This document shows positions 36,834-46,566 of a stretch of DNA of 64,000 nt, one piece after another; the first letter of the stretch is position 1; every line of letters starts with the position of its first letter. The notes under the pieces are model-generated. The model worked only from the letters and a program-made list of their open reading frames with translations, was not told the origin of the DNA and did no database searches. Location of the stretch: positions 59,762,593-59,826,592 of the forward strand of contig NC_057923.1 of assembly GCF_018873765.1 (NCBI RefSeq), in the 5' to 3' direction. This DNA comes from Telopea speciosissima. Its lineage: Eukaryota; Streptophyta; Magnoliopsida; Proteales; Proteaceae. The position numbers and the translations under genes are program-made.

Positions 36834-37596
36834 TACTTTTTTGAAGCGTCTTATCTTGACTAGCAATGAGTAGCACCACTCGATACCTTGAGTCATCCTC
36901 TTTTACAGGCTAAAAAGGATAGAATTGTAACAGTGAACATAGCAAATGTGACAGTTCTCATTTACTCATAGTTTTCCTCAAACAGGTTTATGCTTTTTGG
37001 ATGGCTTGTGAATCTTCTAAAGAGTTTTAGGTACTCTTGTTTTTCAGGGAGGGAAGATCTGGAATTTTGTAAGATGGGCATGACATATAAGTGTTATGTG
37101 ACTTGACCTATTTTGGAGTAATGAAGCCATTTCCTTATTAGGGTCTCTCTTAGTTTCGAAGCAATAATTGTTATATTTGAGATTTTTGTAGTACTTGTTA
37201 TAAAAACCTTACCACTTAATCTAATATAGTCATAAATGACTGAGCATTATTATTAATAAATGATTAACAGAGAAATTTATCATGGGAGTACACAAATTAG
37301 TTGATTCTAGTTAGTGTCTGAAGACTCTAGCACATGTGGTCGCAATTTGTACTTCGATCTAGATTGCAGATGGTATTGTCTTTTGTGGTTCGTACTTTGG
37401 ATTTATTTATCGTTTGAAGATCTAGCAATGTGTTGCTATTCTTTATCTTGAACTTTTTCTTAATGATATTACAATATCAGGTATCTTTTGTCCTTATCAA
37501 AAAAATTCAGCGCAGGGAGCTCTCACCCACTGTTTATTCCCTTTTAACCTTTTCATTCTAGCATATTCCAAAAACAGAGATTTTGCACATCATCAT
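36834..37596. other. 3' region of the MADS gene
   Basis: AT-rich DNA that should include the MADS 3' UTR and terminator, followed by spacer. No gene or bounded repeat was recognised before the SINE-like insertion at 37611. Confidence 0.4.
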
Positions 37597-37610
37597 GTTT
37601 ATATTCTTCG

Positions 37611-37795
37611 TGAACTGCCACTAGCTCGGTTGGTTGGAGGCTTGCCAGTTGAAGTGCATGCCCCCCAGGAGGTCAAGGGTTGGACTCCCTTGGTCACATT
37701 TGTGCTATTAAAAAGGCACCCTTTCCCTCTCCCCCCTCCCCCTTGGTAGTTTTAGGTTCTGTTGGCACGCCGCCCCCCCCCCCCCAAAAAAAAAA
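37611..37795 (+). mobile_element. tRNA-derived SINE-like insertion with 14-bp TSD
   Basis: An A-box-like TAGCTCGGTTGGTTGG and B-box-like GGGTTGGACTCC lie about 50 bases apart near the left end, and the right end is a C-run followed by ten As. GTTTATATTCTTCG flanks both sides (37597-37610 and 37796-37809), an exact 14-bp target duplication. It does not look like the Au-type copies, so it is a second SINE family. Confidence 0.7.
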
Positions 37796-38039
37796 GTTTA
37801 TATTCTTCGACAATACTGCAATACTCTTTATTAACATTCTAGTTGAGATGAAGAACTTGCAGTTTTTGGTCCAACTTCAACTATGATCCGATCCATATTC
37901 TTTTTGTTTACAATATCTACTGAGGATGTGGCCTTAAAATTACCCCCAAAATTTTGGAACTGGTTGCTTCTTCTATTCTATGGTGTAGATTATTGGTTAT
38001 TCTTTAGGTTGTGGCATATCATCATATTTGTTGTATACA

Positions 38040-38292
38040 ATGTTGTTATTGGGACAAGCGGCTGTATGTGTCTGAGCCAGGAGTCCAGGTGTTCGATCCC
38101 TGGTTAGTACGAGGGGTTTGTGTTGTATGTTGTTGTGCCTCTACGCCTTGTGACCCCGGTGCCACGAGTGTGCCAGGGGGGATGTCACATGTGTGTGCCT
38201 AGGGGGATGTAGATATAGATTGTTGTTGTCCTCAACAGATCGAGTTTTTGGGATAAGCAGCTATAACAATATCAAAAAAAAAAAAAAAAAAA
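38040..38292 (+). repeat. Possible SINE-like repeat with B-box motif
   Basis: Contains GGTGTTCGATCCCTGG, which matches a tRNA B box, after GAGCCAGGAGTCCA, and ends in a long A-run at 38274-38292. GGGACAAGCGGCTG near the left end and GGGATAAGCAGCTA near the right end are similar to each other. No clear target duplication was found, so this is only a possible retroposon. Confidence 0.35.
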
Positions 38293-38532
38293 GGAAAAGA
38301 ATTTTCTGAAATGATTTGTGGATCAGCTAACAGAAAAAAAGAAGAACATTCCAATTCATAATTGGTGGCTTACAATATCTGTGAAAGAGAACTAATGATA
38401 TAAAGTAAATGATTCTACATAATCGAATGTAAAGTATGAAAGAACATAATTAGACTTACTGTTTTGTACAATGGAATTCTTTTAGGGCAATTCAAGAAAT
38501 TGCTCTGTACAATAAAAATTCACACTTTGTTG

Positions 38533-39453
38533 CTATTGCTTTTGGTGGAGGCTATTAAGCAAATTATTTCTCTCCAATAAAACTTCTGAGAAAAGCTGAT
38601 TCACTTCGTTTCCTACATCCTTCAATAGCTTCCCCAATATCTCCACTCTTCTTCGTAATTCCTCTGCCTCATCACTGCTTGATCCACCACAAGTAACTGC
38701 TCCAAGCTGAACAACTCCTTTGTTTACCTCCTTCACCTCAAACAGACCTCCTTTCTTCATCATCTCTTCACAGACAGACACATGCAAACTCATCAGGGAA
38801 GAATTAGGGAGCTCCTCAATTAACTTCCTCAGCTTCAAGCATGATTCGATGTCTCCACATAGACTTGATGCCACAACACCACATATCCAAAAGCCGACGA
38901 CCTTCATAATTGCCATAGCTTGACATATAACCCATTCTTCCCCAGAGGAGTACCTTACTACCTCCTGTCTGGCTTTGGTCTCTTCTCCTTCCCATTTCTT
39001 GTTGGAACCAAGAGGCTGAATTGCTTCCAGGGTTTTCATTGCAAGGGAAGGTGAATTCTCCAGAAGACTCAAGGCATAAGAGAGCGACATACGAGCTTGA
39101 CCCAGATGAGAAAGAGAGGAGGTTATTGAGTTGAGAAGCTCTAACAATTTTAAGCTTTCTTTCAGATAATCATCAACCAAAGGGACCTGCCATCTATTCA
39201 TGGGGTAGTTGATATCCACCATGAGTTTCTTAAATGCTCTGTTCATGCTGGGAAGGAGTTGCAGACATTGCTGAACCCATGACAAGGTGAGGATTTCAGA
39301 TCTGGGTTTGGAATACAAATTAGAGAACTGAATCAGGTATGTGGAGATTTCTGATTTGAATGCTTGGAGGGAAGCAGAGAATGCTTCCTGTTTGTGGCCT
39401 GGGTGATTATCCAGCATTGAAGATAGCTTGTAAGAACAGGGTAAGATAACCAT
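38533..39453 (-). CDS. BYPASS1-like (BPS1/DUF793 family) protein
   Basis: Single-exon gene of 306 codons. BPS1 family members are plant-specific helical proteins; in Arabidopsis, BPS1 restrains a root-derived mobile signal that arrests shoots. Family-like features are the region SEILTLSWVQQCLQLLP (about residue 52), then a block with W..PLVDDYLKESLKLLELLN (about residue 87), and a C-terminal helical stretch LLKDVGNEVNQLFSEVLLERNNLL. A hydrophobic segment near residues 183-197 (MKVVGFWICGVVASSL) may be a membrane or buried helix. It lacks a clear signal peptide. The gene is convergent with the MADS gene. It is assigned by resemblance to the family, not by a database search; it is also called UPF0496-like in some annotations. 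Confidence 0.8.
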   Translation of the reverse strand: MVILPCSYKLSSMLDNHPGHKQEAFSASLQAFKSEISTYLIQFSNLYSKPRSEILTLSWVQQCLQLLPSMNRAFKKLMVDINYPMNRWQVPLVDDYLKESLKLLELLNSITSSLSHLGQARMSLSYALSLLENSPSLAMKTLEAIQPLGSNKKWEGEETKARQEVVRYSSGEEWVICQAMAIMKVVGFWICGVVASSLCGDIESCLKLRKLIEELPNSSLMSLHVSVCEEMMKKGGLFEVKEVNKGVVQLGAVTCGGSSSDEAEELRRRVEILGKLLKDVGNEVNQLFSEVLLERNNLLNSLHQKQ

Positions 39454-39512
39454 TAGAGAGATAGAGAGAAGAAAGATTGGAATTGGAATAATTTGAAATC
39501 AATTTGTGGGTT

Positions 39513-39522
39513 GAGCTTATAT
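39513..39522 (-). promoter_or_regulatory. TATA box of the BPS1-like gene
   Basis: On the minus strand CTATATAAGC lies about 60 bases before the ATG at 39453, which leaves a leader of about 30 bases. This is a good fit to a plant TATA box. Confidence 0.55.
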
Positions 39523-39878
39523 AGGTTGGGCTTTCATTGTTACTTTTCTTAAGTTTTGACCAGATCAAAACCAGGAGAGTTAGAGTAACCATTGGAAGGC
39601 TTCAAATGGTGAAAAGCTTTTGGCGGCAATCAAAGACTCAAATAGTCAAATTTGCTGTATCTTCTGGTGTTTGTGTTGTTTCGTCATCATGTAAGTCAAG
39701 CAAAACACGTAATTGGCCCACTTGTAAGGAAATTGCTGCTCACGCAATATCCCAATGGGAAGGATCCTGGACCCATCAGCAATTTGGCTCTTGACTTTGT
39801 TCCACTTTATCAGAATACATTTATTTGGAATCTGTGCTTCCCTCGCAAGTTTCACCTTTGTTGAGTATATAATGTATA

Positions 39879-41446
39879 TGTAACGCCCCTAAAACCACCT
39901 TAGCATTTTAAGGACATTGACGGTCCACAAGATCTAAGTCATAGGGAAATAGGAACTGGAATGTGAACCAAATTTATAATTCATCTAGTAACCTCAAATT
40001 ATAAATTGAAGCGGAAGTCTCTAACCACATCCATTCAATCAATATAATAAAATTTAATTCTCCAATAGTATTAAAAATTAACTGACCATTACATCGTCTC
40101 GAAATCCAAATTAAACAAAATTAAATATCCAAAAAATTCAAGTCTGAAACAGAGTTTAAATCAACTTCAAGATTCAATCCTAATGATGTCTCATTCACAA
40201 TCATATGCTTCATTCTCATGATTCTCCACACAAGTTTGATCAATATCTACGGTCTCTCCATCTGAAACATAGTTGGGGTAAGGGGAAGAAACTTAGCAAG
40301 ATAACATCTAAATCTTATACGAGCATTTTAAAAAAACATGTACCATAACAGAGTTGAAAAAATATATACATAATATTAGGGTTACTCATCCCTATAGCAA
40401 ATTTCACAAAAACAACAGCATTGCATATATACATAATCAAGTACCAATACCATGCTTACACCTGGCCAAGAGCATAACCACGATATCAATTTTAATCATG
40501 AACATGCACATCAATGTATACACAAACACCTGCCTTTTATCGTACTACAAGCGCAACTCACTCACCAAAGGTGAGGACGAGAAATATGCCTTGTACCGTA
40601 CTACAGGCTCATCTTCTCAATCACAATTTAAATAAAAAAAAGCATCCATACATCCATAAGCATGCAAAGGATTGCCATGCTTTCATAATCATGAAGAATA
40701 TCATCGTAACATCCTTCTCACTATATCTCATGCCATTATGCCTATAAATCAATGGATTTTTCAACATAGTTTTCTCAAAAAGAATTGTTGAACACATGCT
40801 TGTAAAACCAGAATTTTAAAAGCAAGAGAAAAGAATATTTTTGTTTACATAAAATAAGCACAAAGTGTAGATATTAACTTACTGATTTGCTGAAAATCAA
40901 ATTCTAAAGAAAAGCTTGAAGGTGCTTATGGTGGAAGACCTCCCTCCTTTTTTTTTTTCTTCTCTTCTTCTTTTCTTTCTTTCTCTCTTCCCCTTTTTTC
41001 CACTTCTTTCTCTCCAGTTCTATATTTTTTCTTTCCTACTCACCACAATCTCTTCTTTGGTTCCACGATTTTTTCTTCTTTTGTGTTTATTTTATTTTAG
41101 TATATCAATTGGGCCCACCTATAAACCCAAGGTAAAAATATAAAAATTATATTTTAATTGCATCCAATAAGAGTTGATCCCTACACCTCTTTTATTATTT
41201 TTAAGCTCTTAACCACTAGGCTAACAAGTTTACACATTAATATATTTAGAAATTAATATATTTAAAAATGATTATCTTACCTCAAAATCCATTGATCGTG
41301 GATTCAAAAATCAAGATCCTCAATTAACCGTCGATTCAAAATTTAAGCAGATGTAAAATATCCAAATTACCCTTGTATTTTGGGCTCAGGTATTATATCC
41401 CAGGTTAAGCTTTAAATTAATTCCTCCACTAGGCTGGGATATTACA
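39879..41446 (-). repeat. LTR (3' LTR of the minus-strand element)
   Basis: Begins TGTAACGCCCCTAAAACC and ends GGCTGGGATATTACA. It includes CT-rich runs at about 40950-41010. Open frames inside it are unrelated to any known protein and have counterparts in the other LTR only as shared DNA. Confidence 0.9.
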
Positions 41447-42114
41447 ATCCACCCTCCATAAAGAAATTTTGTCCTCAAAATTTATAGTTATCTGGATAGC
41501 TGAATAAATGTGGGATATTACAATCCACCCCCTTAAAAAAATTTCGTCCTCGAAATTTAAATATCTCGATTTTTAAACCAAACGTTCAAAATTCAATTTT
41601 GATCAACTAAATCTATTGACCGATACAAATAATATCCAACATGACCTACCTTAATAGATCAGAAAATCAACTTGGTTCCTGTTTAAAACATTGAGTCACT
41701 AAGCTGAACCGAAATCAACCTATATTCTTAAACCACTGAGTTAACATGCAACCTTGGTCAAATCAATCTTTAAAAGTTTCTGGATCATTATCTCTATATT
41801 CGTGGCCGATTATTTATTCAATCATGACCTATATCAAAAGTCCAAAATAGGCTTGGCTTAAACTAAACCTCTCACATGTGAGTTTTACTAACCAATAAGT
41901 TGAACCAGAATTGACTTGATCCTCAACCATTCAACATTTATCCATGTAGAATCACGTAAACTCAATTCATTCACATTATTTTGTGTGTATCATACATGCA
42001 CCTCAGATTATAAGTTCAATCATTTTTATCTTAGCATGTACGATCAATTGGGTTTCCAAAAGTTTTAGGTTATTACATTCTCTCCTCCTTTAAAAAATTT
42101 TGTCTTTGAAATTG
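41436..42114 (-). repeat. Three copies of an LTR-end/polypurine-tract junction
   Basis: The string GATATTACAATCCACC..(A)nTTT(C/T)GTCCTC(G/A)AAATTT occurs at 41436-41482 and again at 41512-41560, and a worn third copy (GGTTATTACATTCTCTCCTCC..AAATTTTGTC) is at 42067-42114. On the minus strand each is a polypurine tract followed by the LTR start. Only the one touching 41446 is at the real LTR border. Confidence 0.7.
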
Positions 42115-43344
42115 TTGTACCTCAATCTTGGAGGGTCCCATAAATTTAAGGCTTAACTTGTCCTCTGTACTAAACATCATTATTCTCACATCAAAATAAT
42201 AAACACTAGCATGGTAGGAGGATAATCAACTCAAGTCAAGTATGACATCAAAATTCGTCGTTTCTAAAAGAATCAAATCTCCAGGCACATGTTTACCTTC
42301 TATCTATAATTAAAAAGACATGCATACAGTGTCTGCCACAAACGTCTCTCTAAATAGTGAAGAAAATATATCACTCCCACTCCACAGCTAAAGTTCACAA
42401 CAAAATATTAAAGAGTTTCATTCTAATTGTTTTAGTTGAAACCAATATGTATTAATGTCTCTATGTTCAAAATCTTATGCCACCAGTTTCTAAGTTCAAA
42501 GTTCATTAAAACTCATCTCCAATAATTCTCATGTGGTTTCATAAATCAAAGTTCATCCTCAATTGATGGTGGTGGATGATTTTCAGAATTTAGTAGTGTA
42601 TTGCCGCCACTCCGTCTCGCTCTTCACGGAGGCATGGTTTTGTTTTGGCCAAATACAAAAGATCAACAACTCATACTCAAAATTGTAACTCATAAAAATT
42701 CTGTCTGTTTATAGTAGAAATTAAGAATTAAAAATTTTGAAAGTCCATTACAGTGGAAATTGATTTTTACAGAAACCTAACTTAGAGATTTAAAACATAT
42801 CCAAAAATCACATTAAAAATGTTTTTCTAACTTAGGTTTCTATGTTCTCCAAAATCAGGCTCTGACTGCAGGTAGATTATGTCCAAGAATTTTAAAATAG
42901 TCAAAAAGTGGGTTTTCCAAAATCAATTATATCTCTAATTTTTCTGAGATTAGTAATACTTCTAAATGTGTCTACAGTTCAAAAATCACCTCAAATTTCA
43001 ACTTCTAAGTCTCTCTATGAACCCTTTCTTTCTCAGTCTCTAGATTTTAATAAAAACTGTACAGTTTGGACTGCAAAATTTTTTTGACCTACCAAATCAT
43101 TCTCAAATCAAATGAAATTTTTTGGAGATCCTCTACACATATCAATTTACTCTCAATAAAAATTTCAGGTCCAAATTTAACTCCAAAGTAGGTCAACCAT
43201 CAAATTTAAAACCGGACTACTATTCTGTCTACTACAGAGAAATTTTCTAATTTGTAATATTCAAATTTGAGTTTCTAGGTTCTTCTAAGTTCAATATCAG
43301 TGTTTAGGGCTCACCTTTCTTATTCTTATTTCAATCTAAACATT

Positions 43345-43357
43345 GGCTCTGATACCA
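43345..43357 (-). other. Primer-binding site (initiator-Met tRNA)
   Basis: The minus strand reads TGGTATCAGAGCC, the standard plant retrotransposon primer-binding site for initiator methionine tRNA, separated from the LTR by CTC (plus-strand reading). Confidence 0.85.
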
Positions 43358-43360
43358 CTC

Positions 43361-45107
43361 TATAACACCCCCAAAACTATCCTAGCGTTTTAGGGACATT
43401 GACGATCCACAAGATCTAAGTCATAGGGAAATAGAAACCGGAATGTGAACCAAATTTATAAATCATCTAGTAACCTTAAATTATAAATTGTAGCGGAAGT
43501 CTCTAACCACATCCATTCAATCAATATAATAAAATTTAAGTCTCCAATAGTACTAAAAATTAACTGACCATTATATCGCCTCAAAACCCAAATTAAACAA
43601 AATTATATGTCCAAAAAATTCAAGTCTGAAACAGAGTTTAAATCAACTTCAAGATTCAATCCTAATGATGTCTCATTCACAATCATATGCTTCATCCTCA
43701 TGATTCTCCACACAAGTTTGATCAATATCTACGGTCTTTCCATCTGAAACATAGTTGGGGTAAGCTTCGGGAAGAAACTTAGCAAGATAACATCTAAACC
43801 TTATACGAGCATTTTAAAAAAACATGCACCATAACAGAGTTGAAAAAATATATACAGAACATTAGGGTTATTCATCCCTATAGCAAATTTCACAAAAACA
43901 ACAGCATTGCATATACATAATCAAGTACCAATACCATGCTTACATCTGGCCTAGAGCATAACCACGATATCAATTTTAATCTTGAACATGCACATCAATG
44001 TATACACAAACACCTGTCTTGTATCGTACTACAAGCGCAGCTCACTCACCAAAGGTGAGGACGAGAAATATGCCTTGTACCGTACTACAGGCTCATCTTC
44101 TCAATCACAATTTAAATAAAAAAAACATCCATACATCCATAAGCATGTAAATGATTGCTATGCTTTCATAATCATGAAGAATATCTTCATAACATCCTTC
44201 TCATTATATCTCATGCCATTATGCCCATAAATCAATGGATTTTTCAATAGAATTTTCTCAAAAAGAATTGTTGAACACATGCTTGTAAAACCAGAATTTT
44301 AAAAGCAAGAGAGAAGAATTTTTTTGTTTACATAAAATAAATACAAAATATAGATGTTAACTTACTTTTTTTTCTTCTCTTTCTTCGTTTCTTTATCTCT
44401 CTTCCCCTTTTTTTTCCACGATTTCTTCCTCTCTTTCTCTCTTTTTTTGTTTTTTTGTTTTTGTTTTTATTACTCTCTTATACACGATTTCTTCCCCCTT
44501 TCCTATTTTTAATTCAACTCAATTTTTCTCTCTCTCTCCCTCTTCCACGTTTTCTTCTTTTCTTAATTTTCTCTTTCAATCCAACTCAATCTCTCTCTTC
44601 TCTAGATTATAGCTCTTTCCTATTTCTTTTTAGACTATTTTCTCTCTCTCCTTGTTTCCTTCTTTCTCTCCAATTCTCTATTTTCTCTCTCCTACTCACC
44701 ACAATCTTTTCTTTGGTTCCACGATTTTTTTTTCTTTTGTGTTTATTTTATTTTATTTTAGTATATCAATTGGACCCACCTATAAGCCCAAGGTAAAAAT
44801 ATAAAAATTATATTTTAATTGCATCCAACAAGAGTTGATCCCTACACTTCTTTGATTACTTTTAAGCTCCTAACCACTAGACTAACAAGTTTACACATTT
44901 ATATACTTAGAAATTAATATATTTAAAAATGATCATCTTACCTCAAAATCCATTGATCATGGATTCAAAAATCAAGATCCTCAATTAATCGTCGATTCAA
45001 AATTTAAGCTGATGTAAAATATCCAAATTACCCTTATATTTTGGGCTCGGGTATTATATTCCAAGTTAAGCTTTAAATTAATTCCTCCACTAGGTTGGGA
45101 TATTACA
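43361..45107 (-). repeat. LTR (5' LTR of the minus-strand element)
   Basis: Begins TATAACACCCCCAAAAC and ends GGTTGGGATATTACA. It is about 180 bp longer than its partner, mainly because of extra CT-rich DNA around 44370-44690. The promoter for the minus-strand transcript should lie here. Confidence 0.9.
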
Positions 45108-45116
45108 GTATATATA

Positions 45117-45476
45117 GGGTGTCAAACCGGTCGATCTGATTTTGATTGGTTTAATTTAATATTATGAATGTATTGAATCAGATCGAAGTCAGTCCATTAC
45201 GGTATTTTTTTATTTTTTCAGGGGGTGTGGCAATAATTTCACGTGTCCTGTGTCAAGGCGTAGGGGTGGCATGTCTAGCTCAACCTGGTGGCATTCTTTC
45301 TCCCTTATAATAATATAAAAAAATGTCAATTTTTATTTTTTTTTTCACTTTCAACCCATCTGATAGACTTTGATTGGTTTAATAGTTGGTTTGTGCCAAT
45401 TTCTAGAAAAACCAAAACCAAAGCCAACCGATAAAGCCCTCAATCCGATTTGGTTCGGGTTCTATTTTGACACCCC
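45117..45476. mobile_element. MITE-like element with GGGTGTCAAA ends
   Basis: Bounded by GGGTGTCAAA and TTTTGACACCCC, with AACCG/GGTTT drifting words inside, as in the element at 1992. It begins a few bases after the LTR element's target duplication. No clear target duplication was seen. Confidence 0.5.
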
Positions 45477-45564
45477 TAAATGTTGTATAGTTGAAAGTCC
45501 CATATGACAATGTAAGGTAGACTATTTATTTAATTTTTTATTTTAATTGTATTATTTTCTTTTT

Positions 45565-45889
45565 GGGAAGTGCTTCTTTGTTTAAAAGCACGGCCTACGC
45601 TAGCACTCCCTATGGGACCTTTATCTGTTCCATTTCCCCAAGTTCCTCTAATAGAGGGGGGTGGAAATGACCACCCTATCCCTGCCCGAACATACTGCCC
45701 GGGTGGGGTCTGCCCCCTTTATTAGAGGAACTTGGGAAATGGAGCCGATAAAAATACCTCCCTATGTCTATCTCTTTCCTCCCTCAAACAGGTAAGGATG
45801 TCTTGTCATAGGGAGACGAGAGGGATATGACACATGAGAGCACTTGCATAGGCCGCCCTCCCAGCCCTCCCAGACAGAGTTCTTTTTCT
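45565..45889. mobile_element. Foldback MITE (host of a nested insertion)
   Basis: Left arm GGGAAGTGCTTC..CGGCCTACGCTAGCACTCCC pairs with the right arm (GAGCACTTGCATAGGCCGCC..CAGACAGAG) and is related to the intact copy at 46264. It is split by the element at 45615-45757; without that element it would be about 173 bp. The outer target duplication is not resolved because the flanks are T-rich. Confidence 0.65.
45615..45757. mobile_element. Foldback MITE, Mutator-like, nested
   Basis: The 9-bp repeat CTCCCTATG lies at 45606-45614 and 45758-45766. The ends are GGACCTTTATC and GTATTTTTATC (reverse complement of the right end). The arms carry TTCC..AAGTTCCTCTAAT and its complement ATTAGAGGAACTTGGG. 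The core is AAATGACCACCCTATCCCTG followed by CCCGAACATACTGCCCGGG, shared with the elements at 24794 (inverted) and 52978. Confidence 0.85.
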
Positions 45890-46263
45890 CTTTTTATTTT
45901 CCATACTTGATGTAAATGTACTCAAGAATACAAACGCTAATTTGATTCTCAAAATGTTATTAGTTATATGCGATTATTTGTTTATCAAAAGGATTTATCT
46001 TATGCATCATTCCATGGGTTAAGGAAAATAGAAACACATAAAGACTAAATGATGCCCAAAAATGGAAGAGGGTATTGTGGTAATAGTGCATATTTGTATG
46101 TTTTTTCTTCTTATGAGATTAACACTAGGGTTTTTTTACCAAAAAAAAAGATTAGCACTAGGGTTTTCATCGCACCCAAGGATCAAAAGGGTCCACCTCT
46201 AAAATTAAAAACCTTAAGAAATTTAGCTTCTTAAGGATATTTGTTGGCAGTTATATATGATTT

Positions 46264-46431
46264 GGAAAAAATTTTCTGTCCGGGAGTGTGGCCTACGCCA
46301 GCATTCCCATGAGTCTATCTCTCTCCTCCCCATGTGAAAAGACACTTCTACCCTCTTATTTTAAGGAGGAGAGAGATAGACACATGGGAGTGCTGGCATA
46401 GGCCACACTCCTGGACAGAGAACTGCTTCCC
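46264..46431. mobile_element. Foldback MITE, Mutator-like
   Basis: The 9-bp repeat ATATGATTT flanks it exactly (46255-46263 and 46432-46440). The arms pair over GAGTGTGGCCTACGCCAGCA and TCTATCTCTCTCCTCC. It is the intact relative of the split element at 45565. Confidence 0.85.
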
Positions 46432-46566
46432 ATATGATTTCAAGGGGATTTTCTTAGGGAAAAAGTTTTCCACGAATAATGTATATTATTATTTTTTTAA
46501 TTGTTTCTCTTTCTTGCCTTGACCATGTGGGACAAAGAACGTGAGAAGAAGTGAGTTTTTTTTTTT

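Larger units (their letters stand above)
39879..45107 (-). mobile_element. Non-autonomous LTR retrotransposon
   Basis: Two long direct repeats (39879-41446, 1,568 bp, and 43361-45107, 1,747 bp) enclose 1,914 bp without gag or pol. A 5-bp duplication GTATA flanks the whole (39874-39878, 45108-45112). The LTR ends are TG...CA on the left; the right copy has TA at its first two bases. On the minus strand TGGTATCAGAGCC (43357-43345), the sequence complementary to the initiator-Met tRNA 3' end, lies three bases inside the right LTR, so transcription runs minus. Next to the left LTR is a purine-rich tract on the minus strand. The PBS and GAGGACGAAATTT..GGGG type polypurine tract suggest a Ty3/gypsy parent. 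The LTRs differ by roughly a tenth in their first 130 bases, so it is not recent. A parent element would have to supply the enzymes. Confidence 0.9.

Noticed and set aside
38040-38110. A functional tRNA gene
   Set aside because: Only a B-box-like motif is present; no cloverleaf could be drawn and an A-run follows, so a retroposon relic is likelier.
44455-44796. 113-codon frame in the right LTR
   Set aside because: It is a translation of CT-rich DNA (Phe/Leu/Ser-rich) with only a broken equivalent in the other LTR.
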